DNA of 64,000 nt from Cryptomeria japonica. Its lineage: Eukaryota; Streptophyta; Pinopsida; Cupressales; Cupressaceae. Position numbers and translations under genes: made by a program. Of the stretch, positions 44,401-57,336 are shown piece after piece; position 1 is the stretch's first letter; each line of letters begins with the position of its first letter. The DNA lies in assembly GCF_030272615.1 (NCBI RefSeq), contig NC_081406.1, positions 246,381,218-246,445,217 of the forward strand, read 5' to 3'. Below the pieces are notes generated by a model. The model searched no databases, was not told the DNA's origin, and saw only the letters and a list, made by a program, of their open reading frames with translations.

Positions 44401-45887
44401 GAGTTGGTTCAATACAAACTGTTTTTACTATGCCTCCACCACATTCACAAATGTGGAGTTTGGTTCCATCACGAAGGAGGAGTTGCGGTTGAGTGTGTTG
44501 AACAACGAGAGGGGGGGGGGGGGTGTCATTGTTTGTTGCGTTGGCGTGACCAAAGGAAGAGAGGAAGCGTGCGAGCTATGAGGGAGGAAGGTGGTTGGTG
44601 GTAATACCGACCCCTACCTTTATTAAGGGGGGTGGTTGATATTACTATCGACCACACTATATATTATATATTAGTTTACACTATAACCCCCGCCACCACC
44701 TTTTAAATAAAATTTGTTTTATTTGTTTAATTATAATTTCTTTATTATATTTTAATAATTAATTAATGACCTCTATTTAAACATTCAACCCTTAATTCCT
44801 CCTTAGCAAATTTAAATATATATTTTGATTTTCCAATATTTATAATTAACGGCTTTTCATATGTATATTTAAACAATTGATTTAGATATATATATTACAT
44901 GTTCGAAAAGTATATTATATGTGACATTTTAATAATTCTAATTTTATATACATGTATCTTCTCAACATAATAGTTCGAATTGGCGATATTATCTAATGAT
45001 AGTTCAATCACTTAATCTTTATTCAAATAACTGCCCATAATTGACAATCGCCCCCCTTGTATATAATGTCTATACATATATTCAAACGACCAAGTCGCAA
45101 TTATCGAACTAACATGCTGATGAGATTGATATCTACTTATATCAAGATATTAACTCATCCTTTATAAACAACATTAAGTCACTAGATCACTTGACTCTTT
45201 TTACTCCAAATACCAAAACTACTCTTTACTCTTATAGATGTAATAAACGTAACAATTACCAATGGCATACAATAATTAAGAACACTAAACACACAAACTG
45301 AGCAAGCATCAAGCGACTTTTCATAAAGATCAAACAATAAAATATGAAGACCAAACAAATTGACAGAACGACTAAATGAAGACACTCACTCGAGTGTAAC
45401 TGACTAAAAATAGGGTCAACTACTATCTCCTTCACTTCCATCAAAAAATATAAGGCACGCTTAGACCAGTGTAGCCAGGTGGAGACGTTACCCTGTACCT
45501 ACTCGGTAGTTGTACCTGCAATATCTTGCATCACCGAACCACACATGCATATATACCATATATAAAACACGACATACACACCGATGAAGGAGAATCGCGA
45601 CGTTCCCTATCTCACCGAAATGAGTGAAGGAAAATTGTCCCCTTGCATCCAATACACTCGTAGATACACAACATACAGTGCATAAATAAAGTAAAGTGTT
45701 AATACATTGCAATAAACCATACGATGCCATAAATCACAAGTATAGAAATATTGTAAATAAATCATGCATCTCATATTCAGATTAAGCATGGAATAATGTC
45801 ATATAAATCTGAATAATAATTCACGGTAATGTATCCATTGAAAATAACAAGAACAAAATATGAGTCCAAACGAGTAGGGGTACTACA
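41427..45887 (-). repeat. 3' LTR (4461 bp) of the large gypsy element
   Basis: On the plus strand it starts TGTAATGCCCTGCC and ends GGGGTACTACA. In sense orientation a TATA box TATAAATA lies at 44087-44080, placing the probable transcription start near 44050 and leaving over 2.6 kb of LTR downstream of it. It contains the 131-codon frame at 43519-43124 and a G-run near 44510. Confidence 0.95.
43124..43519 (-). CDS. 131-codon open frame inside the 3' LTR
   Basis: An uninterrupted frame starting MVHVKQTAQKSVAGYAHSLK on the sense strand of the element, about 530 nt after the inferred transcription start. The protein is Lys-rich at the N-terminus and Ser/Glu/Pro-rich later. It has a hydrophobic-acidic patch (PIVISSDSS) that resembles a SUMO-interacting motif, then three 11-residue repeats of the type GYTPLSDNESV / GYIPLDPIESD. 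No signal peptide, membrane segment or known domain was recognised. It may be a leader protein read from the element's RNA, or a chance frame; its presence intact in both LTRs shows it was open at insertion. Confidence 0.45.
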   Translation of the reverse strand: MVHVKQTAQKSVAGYAHSLKVKKDSLTPVKPVLVDIPTKVNPTPEESKEIGEDPIQCPTKEIVVGKGKEPKLECSPVRPIVISSDSSKGYTPLSDNESVGYFLLSESKSEGYIPLDPIESDECTSPSSPEE

Positions 45888-45922
45888 TTCTCCCCCCCAA
45901 GACTAGGCTTACCCCTAGAAGC

Positions 45923-47110
45923 CTAAAAAAAATATGAATACAACTCTGTCATCTTCACTGCATCATCCCAAGTCACCGAGGTCTCATCATTTGGGTCCCT
46001 TAGGACCCTTACCTGGTCAATGGTGCGACCCCTGAGGATCAAATCCCAACGCTGAAGAATGCGCACGGGCTCCATGGAAAGTTGCCCGTCCTCAACCTGC
46101 AAAGAGTTCCAATCAAGAACATGCGTCACATTAGGGTGATAAGGTCGAAGAACTGAAACATGAAAGACATCATGGATGCGGGATAGACTCGATAGCAAGG
46201 CAAGATGGTAGGAAACATGACCTATCCTCTCAAGAATCTCAAAAGGGCCAACAAACCGAGGTGCCAACTTAGAACCCTTTCCATAACGGATCGGACTCTT
46301 CCGCGGAAGCACTCTCAGAAACACATGGTCGCCAACCGAAAACTGACGATCTACCCTATGAGCATCTGCATACTTCTTCTGCGTATCCTGTGCAGCTACC
46401 AAATGCTCACGAATCCGCCCAACCTGCTGCTCCATCTCCTGAAGAATATCTGGGCCTATAAGCACCCTATCCTCTAACCGATCCCAACTCAAAGGATTGC
46501 GGCAAGGACAACCATATAATGCCTGAAAGGGGGACATACCTATGGAGCTATGATATCTATTGTTATAAGTAAACTCTACAAGATAGATATAATCCTCCCA
46601 ACGCGACTGCTGGTCCATAACATACATGCGAAACATGTCCTCCAAAACCTGATTCACTCTCTCTGTCTGACCATCTATGTCTGGGTGATAAGCTGAACTA
46701 AAGTTCAACTGAGTCCCCAAAGCATGCTATAGTGAGGTCCACAATGCTGAGGTAAAGACTGGATCTCTATTAGAAATGATCCGCCTTGGAACCCCATGCA
46801 ATCTCACTACTTCTTCCAAGAAAACCCGTGCCACCACTGCTGCTGTATAGGAAGCTCGAATAGGAACAAAATGAGCAACCTTTGTCAATCTGTCAACTAT
46901 GACCATGTTGGCATCATGACAACGTGAAGAGACAGGCAACCCAACAATAAAATCCATGGAAATGATATCCCATTTCCAATCCGGTATCAAATTAGGCTGA
47001 AGAAGTCCTGCCGGGTGCTAATGCTCTGCCTTCACCCGCTGGCACTCTAAACACTTCGACACAAAATCAACAATATCATGTTTCATGCCTGCCCAATGAT
47101 AGATCTGTCT
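45923..47110 (-). pseudogene. gypsy integrase with chromodomain-like C-terminus
   Basis: The zinc-binding end reads CLECQRVKAEH (about 47055-47020). The core has WDIISMDFIVGLPVSS, VIVDRLTKVAHFVPI and GVPRRIISNRDPVFTSA, then NFSSAYHPDIDGQTERVNQV with the catalytic Glu. The C-terminal domain has FVGPFEILERIG. A tail with ILQRWDLILRGRTIDQVRVL and VTWDDAVKM resembles a divergent chromodomain end, suggesting the chromovirus lineage (inference). Confidence 0.9.
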
Positions 47111-47487
47111 AAGATCTGCGTGGATCTTCTTGACACCTGATGTGTTGAATAAGGTGCATGATGAGCCTCAGTCATGATCAAGACACGAAGACCCTCCAAA
47201 GAAGGTACATAGATCTGCCCATGGTGACGAAGAAGTCCATCTGCCTCAAGATTATATCCAAAATATCTTCCCTCTAAAGGCCTTCAGGACTCTATCATGG
47301 TTCTAACATCTTGATACCAAGTATCCTAAGGAAGAACTCCGAGAATCCTCTCTCTCAAGTCAACTCCAAGGGACAATTCCGAAACTTCATGTCGCCTATG
47401 ACTCAAAGCATCTACCACTACGTTCTCTTTCCCCTGAATGTATCGAACCTTGAAATCATACTTGTAGAGGAATTCCATCCATCTCTG

Positions 47488-47799
47488 CTATCGAGCATTC
47501 AAATTCGGTTGTGTGAAAATATACTGCAGACTATAGTGATCACTATGCAGTTCAAACCGACGTCCCAACAAAAAATGTCGCCATCTAACCAAAGCATGAA
47601 CTACACCTGCAAACTCTAAATCATGAACTGAATAGTTCAACTCGTGGTTCTTAAGTTTGCGAGACTCATAAGCAACCACTTGCCCATATTGCATAAGCAC
47701 TGCACCTATACCTTGCAAAGAGGCATCTGTGCATATTATAAAATCTCTAGATGGATCAAGAACTACCAAAATCAGAGCACTGATAAGGAGTTCCTTCAA
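47488..47799 (-). pseudogene. gypsy RNase H
   Basis: The segment encodes FIICTDASLQGIGAVLMQ (first catalytic Asp), YSVHDLEFAGVVHAL (the usual catalytic E) and LHSDHYSLQYIF, the typical gypsy RNase H motifs immediately after RT. Confidence 0.9.
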
Positions 47800-47820
47800 G
47801 GTATGAAAAGATGACTCACA

Positions 47821-48699
47821 TTATTCTAACCAAACAAACTTCTTCCCTTTCTGTTGTAGAGAAGTGATCGGGTGTCCTATCCGAGAAAAGCCTTGAACAA
47901 AGTGACGATAATATCCAGCCAGACCCATAAAAGTCTGAACTTCTGAAACATTGGTTGGCACTGGCCAATCAACAATGGCTTGGATCTTTGAAGGATCCAC
48001 GGACACTCGTTCCCCTGAAACTATATGACCAAGATAGTTCACCTCCGACTGGAAAAAGTCACACTTTGCCAAATTAGCATAAAGTTGATTTTCCCTTAAG
48101 CACTGCATTACCTATCGTAAGTGACCTTCATGTTCTTCCATAGTTCTAGAATAAATTAATATGTCATCTAAGAACACAAGGACAAAATGATCAAGGTAGG
48201 TGCGAAAAACCCCATTCATTAGGCTCATGAAAATTGAAGGCGCGATCGTCAACCCAAATGGTACTACTGTGAACTCATAGTGACCATAATGAGTGCGAAA
48301 CGCTATCTTATGTATATCTACATCTTGGATGTGCAATTGATGATATCCAGATTTCAGGTCAATCTTAGAGAACACCTTGGCTCCCTTTACCTGATCAAAA
48401 AGATCATCAATATGAGGCAATGGATATCGATTCCGAATGGTTACCTTATTCAGTTGTTGGTAATCAATGCATAACCAAAGAGAACCATCCTTCTTCTTAA
48501 TGAAGATAACAGGCGCACCCCAAGGAGAAACACTAGGATGAATGAATCCCTTGGCTAACAATTCTTCTAGTTGCAACTTCAACTCACTCAACTCCTGATT
48601 GGTCATCTGATATGGAGCTCTCAAAATAGGTTCTGCACTAGGAACCAAATCAATGTGAAAGTTTATGTCTCTCTTCAGAGGCATACCAGGAATATCCAA
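47821..48699 (-). pseudogene. gypsy reverse transcriptase
   Basis: Motifs in order are [61 protein letters not shown] and the catalytic block [12 protein letters not shown]. The thumb/connection follows with NYLGHIVS and TFMGLAGYYRHFV. This is characteristic of Ty3/gypsy RT. Breaks are few here. Confidence 0.93.
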
Positions 48700-48957
48700 T
48701 GGAAATACATCAGCATACTCTCGAAGAATAGGGTGACTATCAAGAACGATTTCTCAACTCTTTAACTCATCCACATCCTCAAGAGTAACTACAAAAAGCT
48801 GACACCCTCTACGCATGCACCGCTTAAGTTGCATAGCAGAGATCATACGTAAGGATACTAGTCTCTGAACTCCAACAATTTTCACTTCCTTACCAAGGTC
48901 ATCTAAACACTCCACTATCTTCTTGCGACAATCTATGTGAGCATTATGAGAAGATAG

Positions 48958-49308
48958 CTAATCCATCCCCAACACAACTCCATAAGAACCCAAAGGAATG
49001 ACTCGAAGGTCAACTGAAGTAACTATGGTTCCTAGATTCAACTCACAACTGGGAACAAAGGCATCTACAGAAACGCAGACACCTATAGTCAACTCTACTT
49101 GCCACCTATTCATCTCCTTAGCAGACGTGAGTCCACACCGCTCCACAGTAGACGAAGAAATGAAAGAATCTAAAGCACCGAAATCAAAAAGTACAGAGAT
49201 AGGGATTCCACACAACATACCTGCTGCCTCTATAACTGTACCCTGATGATCAGCTTGGCGGTTATCCACCGCTGCGAACACTCTATGAGATCTCCCTGCA
49301 TCTACCAC
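48958..49308 (-). pseudogene. gypsy aspartic protease region
   Basis: The 116-codon piece encodes GIPISVLFDFGALDSFIS, the site corresponding to the D-S/T-G-A-S-x-S-F-I motif of retropepsins, and later DLRVIPLGSYGVVLGMD, typical of the end of the gypsy protease domain. It lies between the zinc knuckle and RT as expected. Confidence 0.8.
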
Positions 49309-49329
49309 TGTAGGCTCTGACGTTGTCGG

Positions 49330-50571
49330 CCATTGACTACCTGTGTTGTGGAAACGCTGAGGACACTGCGCAGCTCTGTGACCATACTGCCCACAAGAGA
49401 AGCAAGATCCTCTATTAACCGTCGGACCACTGGATTGCTGAAAATTGCCCTAGGAGCGTGAGATGCACTTTTTGAGGATTGCCCTGTAGGGCCTTGTCTG
49501 CCCCTCTACCAATTTTTGTTTCTCTTAAATTGAGTATTGCGACCCTTCTGGCTCTGGAACTGTTTCAGTTTTGACGGTTACTGCTGCTGTGGTCCACCCT
49601 TAGCAGGTGCCAGAGGAGTCCTAAATGGTGCAGCTGACTGGAACTGATTCCCATGAGCTCTATTCCCACTGAAAGGAGCACTCCCTATCTGCACACCTGT
49701 TTGCCCACCAAGAGCATGGCTAAGGTTTAGCTCTACCAATCGGGCCTTTTCCACAACTATCTCCACTGAAGTTGGCTCAAACACCCTAACACCTCCACTG
49801 ATGCAATCATTCAAGCCCCTCAAGAAGTGTTGTACAAGCATAGCCTCATCATTACCAATTCTAGCATACTGCTTGAGCTCATAGAATCTATGCTCATATT
49901 GGTCTACCGTCACACCATACTACCGCAGTGCATGGAACTCGTCTGCCCAAGTCTGTCTCCACTAGGGCGAGAGAAACCGTGCCCTGAATCTCTCTAGAAA
50001 CAGCTCCCATGTCACGGTGTTAATGCACACACCGATCATTTCCTCCTCCAGTCTCCACCAGATTGAAGCGATGTTTTCGAGATGCATAATAGCACATCTC
50101 GCCTTTATGTTTCTACTATAGGGAAACATAGCAAAACACCTATCTAGACCGATAAGCCAAGTCTCTGCCTCGAGACCGGTACCCATACAATTAAAGAAAG
50201 GAGGATTGGACCTCATCAAGTCCTTTATGTGACCCAAAGAAACTGGATCTTCATTGACTGCAATCCCTCTCCTTCTGGGTGATCTTTTCCCTCTCTCTCT
50301 CCTCTGGAACTGGCTGAACAACCTCAGGCCTGGGGCCTAACCTAGCAAGAAGCTCCTGAAACATTTGTCTCAGCTCTTCCCTTTCGGGAACCTGTTCTTC
50401 TGCATGAGGTAAGTCCTGATGAACAGACTGTTCTAGCTCAGCACTAACATGAGTAGGTGGTGGTGAAGGACTGTGATGATTAGAACCACGGCCTCGTCCT
50501 CCACCTCTACCTCCACCTCTGCCTCTATTGCGACCAGCCATACAACCACCTCCCCTAGCTCTCCTAGCCAT
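49330..50571 (-). pseudogene. gag region of the large gypsy element
   Basis: The first frame starts MARRARGGGCMAGRNRGRGG (50571), an Arg/Gly-rich RNA-binding-like N-terminus. The capsid-type retrotransposon gag domain follows (50321-49578) with AETWLIGLDRCFAMFPYS, FLERFRARFLSP and VDQYEHRFYELKQYA. A CCHC zinc knuckle CFSCGQYGHRAAQC is encoded at about 49410-49370. It is a broken fossil with a few breaks. Confidence 0.88.
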
Positions 50572-50708
50572 GACCGAGTACTACAAAAGAGAAAAGATTC
50601 AGATTTATGACAAGGATAAACAAGGAAAACACAAATGTTAAGACCTAAATAAAAGGTCAAGTTGAATAGGCACACTACAAACCTAGAGTACCCAGTGTTG
50701 AAACTTGG

Positions 50709-50720
50709 GCTCTGATACCA
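50709..50720 (-). promoter_or_regulatory. Primer-binding site, tRNA-iMet type
   Basis: The minus strand reads TGGTATCAGAGC two bases after the 5' LTR, an exact match to the standard plant initiator-Met tRNA primer site; the match may extend through CCAAG. Confidence 0.95.
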
Positions 50721-50722
50721 AA

Positions 50723-53700
50723 TGTAATGCCCCGCCAGAAACCCTAAAGGAAAAACATCACAATCTATGCAACTAAGGGTGAAATATTTTTTTTTTTAAA
50801 GAACAAGTGCTTGAATTAAACCATAGCACATCTAATAGCACAACGGAAGTCTAACTCCTGAATTTCCTAAGGGTTACCAACGAATATTTTACTTTGTAAA
50901 TTATATTAACACCATGGGAAAACCTACTGTTCAACTTTATAGGAAAATTAAACGTTTAAGATAAAATTTCCACAATGAAAGAATTCAAAGTACTCCAAAA
51001 CAATCATTTAATATATACAAAAGACTTAAGTAACTGAAATAGCATACATTACAATGTTTCTTTGCTTTACAATATTAAAAAATACATGTTTTCAAAAAAA
51101 ATTACATCATGAGTTAAAATGTTACAAAATGAAAGTTACATAAAGTTTCGATTCAAGACCTCAAGTTTCCAATTGAACAATGGTAACGAACAAGAGCTGG
51201 TACATGAAACATGAACCAAGGACATCAACGAAGTCCTTCCTCGCCTGAAGATACATTCTAGTACATCCGATGGGAAGTGACACTACCACCCGACCATGTG
51301 ATTCCGAAAAGGAACCACCCCACCATGCTGGAGATAGTAGATAACCCTCAAGCAAGCAAAATAAGACAAGAACGAAAGGACTACAAGACTCCACACACAA
51401 CCATGTGACTCAACTCACAAAACACTAGTGACTCTAAGGAGAAAGTGTCATCGCATGTCTTACGGTGGATACCATGGTAAAACCTCCATAGGTCCCGACC
51501 CGCTTCTTGGGTTATCCTGGTAACCTCTCCCGAACCTCCGATTCCAACTAAGTCTCGTGCGGACCCTACCAATCCTTTCATGAAGACAAGGTGGTAAGTT
51601 TGCCATTCCAGGCCTTGTACTAGCTCTCACCTATGTGCAAGGCACATTATTTTATTTAACATTTATTATACCCTCCCCTAATCATTTATTAGGTTATCAC
51701 TTTCTTAACCAACTTCCGACGGGTTATCTTGTCACCACTTCGGGCATGACCCTCGCTCGAAAGCCACTCTCTCTCTTAGGACACTACAGGATAGTTCTCT
51801 CTACAGAACTCTATGGCGACACAGACAACCATACCTAATCCTGACATACCATAGGTGAAAGATACATATTTACTAACCTAAGGTTGACCATTTGGAACAA
51901 CTCACAATGGCTCATTTCCTTAAGGTTATACATCTATATATCTGGCCAAAACATAGTAACACAGGGCATAATGATCACATACTCAATGTACGATAAAATT
52001 TGGTCTTGATTGCAACCACCATTTAAACAAGGCAATCTTACGTAATAACATCAAAACACATAAATAACTTGTAGAAGCATAAACATTGCGATTTGGTTGA
52101 GAAAAGAGATTATTTAACCCGAGACACTAAGGATAGTTTAGACGACATAAACTCAGAGTTTAATACCTTACAACATGATTAAGAGATCAATTACTCTCTG
52201 TTAACTATTATAGCCTGGAAGCAACATTATATTATGGCAACCTTGATAATTTCCAAATTCCAATTATACCATAATTTAGGACAAAAGTAGATATATTTAT
52301 TTCTTCATAAAAGTCTTACAAGAAGACATAGTACATTTCTCAACTTATAATAGATAGAAAGATGTCTTTATTTCTTGACACTAGAAGGGATACAACCCGT
52401 TACATCACTCTTCTGGAGAAGACGGAGAAGTGCACTCGTCAAACTCTATAGGATCTAAAGGAATATAACCTTTAGATTCGCTTTCACTCAGGGGAAAATA
52501 CCCCATGGATTCATTATCGCTTAAGGGGGTATACCCCTCTGACGAGTCAGAACTTATAACTATCAGCCTTACTGGTGAGCATTCCAGCTCAGGCTCTTTT
52601 CCTTTTCCAACAACAATTTCTTTTGTGGGACACTGAATAGAATCTTCTCCTATCTCTTTGCTTTCTTCAGGAGTTGGGTTTACCTCAGTAGGGATGTCAA
52701 CCAAGACAGGCTTGACAGGTGTCAGAGAATCTTTCTTGACTTTTAGACTATGAGCATATCCAGCTACGGATTTTCGAGCTATCTGTTTGACACACACCAT
52801 TTCTGTAATGTTTCAAACAATAAGCCATCACTTTCTAGACTCTCCTATAGCAACGTCTAATATATCTTAATAACTATGTTTTGAACGAAAACATAAAGTT
52901 TCTTTTATACAATAACTAGTGTGCAATATGTTCTAAAACAAGATTCCACTACTATAGCTACAATGTAATTACTCTTAATATCCTAACTCAAACAATAAAA
53001 GATACTTCACCGTAACTATAACATAAGCAAGATCTTAATCATTACTTATAACTAAGACTTTGTAAATAATAATGAACCCAAACCCAAAGAAATTCTTGAC
53101 CTTTTGCAAAGTTAACACGAATGCAAGACCTCAACGCCCTTCTGTCGAATGATAGCGTGCCTTGCTTACGAACCTTATCTTCAATCTGCTTCCAAAACTT
53201 TATCACTAAAACCAACTCTCTTTGATTCTTCCTAAAATATTCTCTCTATCTCTCTATTTTACTCTATCTTTCTCGTATATTCTAATTCTTTCCTCTCGAG
53301 TTCACCGTCCTTCCTTCGATGCAAAATGAATTCTCTCCCTACTTCCTTACTCCCCACCTCTATTTACACTAGAATTACCCATGACTTCTCCTACGTCTAA
53401 GGCTCGGTTATGGAGTTTGATGAGGAGTCTTTTAATGGATTATTTTTAGTTTCATCTTCACTTAATCTCCACTCTTTAGTTATACACCAAAAATCGTGGT
53501 AGACTGATTCAAAGGATGGAAGGATCGGCAAGTTATAAGCAACTATCAAACATGTAAGTGTTTTTCATGGGCGAGATAATAGTCCTCAGTGCCAAGTCAC
53601 CTTACTCTTATGTCACGTATGCCTTGCATTAAACTTACCACTCGGTGTCCCTTCCTAGATAGTTGCTATTATCGCCATGAGGAGTTGGTTCAATACAAAC

Positions 53701-55166
53701 TATTTTTACTATGCCTCCACCACATTCACAAACGTGGAGTTTGGTTCCATCGCGAAGGAGGAGTGGCGGTTGAGTGTGTTGAACAACGAGAGGGGGGGGG
53801 GGTGTCATTGTTTGCTGCGTTGGCGTGACCAAAGGAAGAGAGGAAGTGTGTGAGCTATGAGGGAGGAAGGTGGTCGGTGGTAATATCAACCCCTCCCTTT
53901 ATTAAGGGGGGTGGTCGATATTACTATCGACCACCCTATATATTATATATTAGTTTACACTATAACCCCCGCCACCACCTTTTAAATAAAATTTGTTTTA
54001 TTTGTTTAATTATAATTTCTTTATTATATTTTAATAATTAATTAATGACCTCTATTTAAACATTCAACCCTTAATCCCTCCTTAGCAAATTTAAATATAT
54101 ATTTTGATTTTCCAATATTTATAATTAATGGCTTTTCATATGTATATTTAAACAATTGATTTAGATATATATATTACATGTTCGAAAAGTATATTATATG
54201 TGACATTTTAATAATTCTAATTTTATATACATGTATCTTCTCAACATAATAGTTCGAATTGGCGATATTATCTAATGATAGTTCAATCACTTAATCTTTA
54301 TTCAAATAACTACCCATAATTGACAATCGCCCCCTGTGTATATAATGTTTATACATATGTTCAAATGATCGAGTCACAATTATCGAACTAACATGCTGAT
54401 GAGATTCATATCTACTTATACCAAGATATTAACTCATCCTTTATAAACAACATTAAGTCACTAGATCACTTGACTCTTTTTCCTCCAAATACCAAAACTA
54501 CTCTTTACTCTTATAGACATAATAAATGTAACAATTACTAATGGCATACAATAATTAAGAACACTAAACACACAAACTGAGCAAGCATCAAGCAACTTTT
54601 CATAAAGATCAAACAATTAAATATGAAGACCAAACAAATTGACGGAACGACTAACTGAAGACACTCATCTGAGTGTAATTGATTAAAAATAGGGTCAACT
54701 ACTATCTCCTTCACTTCCATCAGAAAATATAAGGCACACTCAGACCTGTGTAGCCAGGTGGAGACGTTACCCCGTACCTACCCGGTACTTGTACTTGCAA
54801 TATCCTACATCATTGAACCACACATGCATATATACCATATATAAAACATGACATACACACCGATGAAGGAGAATCACGACGTTCCCTATTTCACCGAAAT
54901 GAGTGAAGGAAAATCGTCCCCTTGCATCCAATACATTCGCAGATACACAACTTACATTGCATAAATAAAGTAAAGTGTCAGTACATTGCAATAAACCATA
55001 CGATGCCATAAATCACAAGTATAGAAATAGTGTAAATAAATCATGCATCTCATATTCAGATTAAGCATGGAATAATGTCATATAAATCTGAATAATAATT
55101 CACGGTAATGTATCCACTGAAAATAACAAGAACAAAATATGAGTCCAAACGAGTAGGGGTACTACA
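50723..55166 (-). repeat. 5' LTR (4444 bp) of the large gypsy element
   Basis: Aligns end to end with 41427-45887, including the internal 131-codon frame (52800-52405). The two LTRs were identical at insertion, so their differences date the event. The primer-binding site follows it on the minus strand. Confidence 0.95.
52405..52800 (-). CDS. 131-codon open frame inside the 5' LTR
   Basis: The LTR-paired counterpart of 43124-43519, equal in length and also open. By eye the two translations differ at about 13 of 131 residues and the DNA at about 24 of 396 positions. That proportion of amino-acid changes suggests little purifying selection since insertion. The GY-x-PL repeats and the VISSDSS patch are kept. 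Confidence 0.45.
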   Translation of the reverse strand: MVCVKQIARKSVAGYAHSLKVKKDSLTPVKPVLVDIPTEVNPTPEESKEIGEDSIQCPTKEIVVGKGKEPELECSPVRLIVISSDSSEGYTPLSDNESMGYFPLSESESKGYIPLDPIEFDECTSPSSPEE

Positions 55167-55171
55167 TCTAT

Positions 55172-56640
55172 TATATTACTTAATGAGATATAATATATGT
55201 TTTCACAAAAAAAGTGAGTGGAAACAAATCACACCCTAAAATGTCTAGGGAAGGAAACTCCTCAAATTGAAGTAGATAGAAAAGAGTGGTCAAATTGCTA
55301 AACTATGACATGGTTATAAAATCATGAGGAAGAGGAGGCAAACTACATTGAAGGGGTTTCCATTAACCATCTAGGAGGCCCCACCTAATATGAATTGGCT
55401 TCCACCCCTTAATCACAACTTCTTACTCTTCTTTGTTTAGATGAGGAATAGTTCTCATTAGAGACAAACAAACTGACATTGTAACTCTTTGGGTATCAAT
55501 AAGACCAAAAAATCAAGAGTAATGGGGAAGATAATACAATTCCTAGGTGACTTTGTGGAAGCCCTTTACTTGCTTAAGAAAAGCCCATACCAAATTATCT
55601 AAAATATTTTTGAGTTTGTTGTAGGAGTCCTTAAAAAGATCTTGTCGAGAAGAGTGATAAACATGTAATGCTTCAAGAAAGATAAAATTTCATAACAAGA
55701 GAGAATGTTTAGGATATCTACTAATCATGAGGGCTTAATTGGCTAGGCAATATCATATCACGTACATTCATATTGGGGGGTTTAATATCCAAAAAATGAG
55801 GGTACAATATATTGCGTATCAGTCAAAATAGGGGGTTTATTCGAGCTATGAAAAAATGCAATATTTGACAAAAAAGGGGGGCTTTTAATTCACTCTGTGT
55901 ATTGAGATGGGGTGCAAAAAAAAAAGTTTAGGGAAATAATTTTTTAAAATAGGGGGATTCTTTAGTATGCCATGAACGCACGTGCTATAACCCAGGTTCA
56001 CTAAGTGAAGCCCCTGTGCTACTAATGTAGTTTCTTCTCAACTCAAGCAATAAAAAAATTCCAAAGAGAAGAGGACTGTAAAGGTAAATAGATTCCATTA
56101 AACTTCAAATTCTAACATTTATCATTCCATTTATACCCGAAGCTATGAGTAAATAAGTCTTTAGTAGAAAGATGAACAAAATCATTTGATTTTCTACCAT
56201 TTAATGCTAGACCTTGAAGCTAAATACAAAGTATAAAGATATTATAGGGCTCATTTGACATTATCCATTTCTTCCAAAAGAGAGAATGAGTTATTAGAAG
56301 AGTGGCCCTTAACAAGATCTTGGGATTATTATGTTTGAAAATACCTACAACATGCTTTTAAAAAACTATGTTCACTAGTGAAAACCTTCTACAACAAACA
56401 CATAAAGAGTAACACAAATATCTACAATCTTGTCATGTGGTTATAAAGCATCCAAAAGGGGATGAATACTATAATCAATGGCAAGACAAGTAGAGGAATC
56501 TATGATTAAAGTTTAAATTGAAAAAGGGAATATAGGATCAAATATTTGAAACCTTTTAAAGAGGCATCCCATAGGTTAATGGTACCACATATATTTATTA
56601 CAAAATAAGACATTTGAAACCTTTAAAGATGCATCCCATA
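55172..56640. other. Unassigned stretch with G-run-rich motif block
   Basis: No gene is seen. Around 55770-56010 the plus strand has an unusual block of repeated G-runs in A-rich context (GGGGGGTTTAATATCC, ATAGGGGGTTTATTCG, AAAGGGGGGCTTTTAATTC, ATAGGGGGATTC). It ends with ACGCACGTGCTATAACCCAG. It looks like part of a repeat, but I cannot assign a family. Confidence 0.35.
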
Positions 56641-57060
56641 GTCACAACAAAATAAATTTTAAGGTCAAGTAACTTACTAATAAGTTTCGGTGAATCAAAT
56701 TTAACTTTAGAATCTTGAAAGTCTGTCAACACTTATAGATCCACTAAACAATTCACACAATTCCTTCACATTAAATATTATAGGATGGTCTATCTTGGAA
56801 TAAAATATTACAAAAAAATAATAGAAACTAGCCAATCCCATGAAAGCATGCACTTCTAAAATATTTCTAGGTTTTGGCAATGCAATTATTACAAGAGTTT
56901 AGATGGATCAATAAAAAATATGTTCTCCAAATAATGTGATGCAAATAATGCATTTCTTTCTAGTAGAACATGAACTTCAAAAAAATTTATATCAGTTTTC
57001 TTTATCTCTAAGACTTTTGTGTCAAATGAAAATGCTTTCAATGCTCTCAATTATTAGTGA
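56640..57060 (-). pseudogene. Short degraded gypsy RT fragment
   Basis: The minus strand at about 56900-56770 reads ILEVHAFMGLASFYYFFV followed by SKIDHPI, the conserved end of gypsy RT (compare the TFMGLAGYYRHF of the large element). Preceding sequence fits DPSK and the LGH region only weakly. It is a short, heavily broken fossil. Confidence 0.7.
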
Positions 57061-57336
57061 GGTAAAAGCTTGATATCTAATTCATTCATACTATAGAATC
57101 ATTTATATAGGGATGAATATAGTTATTACAATTATATTTATAAATATATAGCCAACTCTATAACCATAACATAATAGTATAATTGTATAACTATAACAAA
57201 ACATAAAATGTAATAATCCATGCCAACATTCCACCTTTATTATGTTTTTATTTCAATTGTACCCTTGAAAAAACACAAAATTCAGCTAGGTAGGGTACCC
57301 ACCCTTAAGATCTACACAACATAAATACCCAACATG

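Larger units (their letters stand above)
41427..55166 (-). mobile_element. Ty3/gypsy LTR retrotransposon with 4.4-kb LTRs, TSD TCTAT
   Basis: The element is about 13,740 bp, flanked by TCTAT at 41422-41426 and 55167-55171. LTRs are 41427-45887 and 50723-55166, with TG...CA ends. On the minus strand the initiator-Met tRNA primer site (50720-50709) follows the 5' LTR, and the PPT TTGGGGGGGAGAA (45900-45888) precedes the 3' LTR. The internal 4.8 kb codes for gag, protease, RT, RNase H and integrase in gypsy order. LTRs differ by roughly 4-6 % in the stretches compared by eye. It is structurally complete, with several breaks in the coding region. The LTRs make up about two thirds of the element. 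Confidence 0.95.

Noticed and set aside
44305-44604. 99-codon plus-strand frame in the giant LTR
   Set aside because: It is antisense to the element, crosses a variable G-run and differs in frame and length in the partner LTR (53589-53828).
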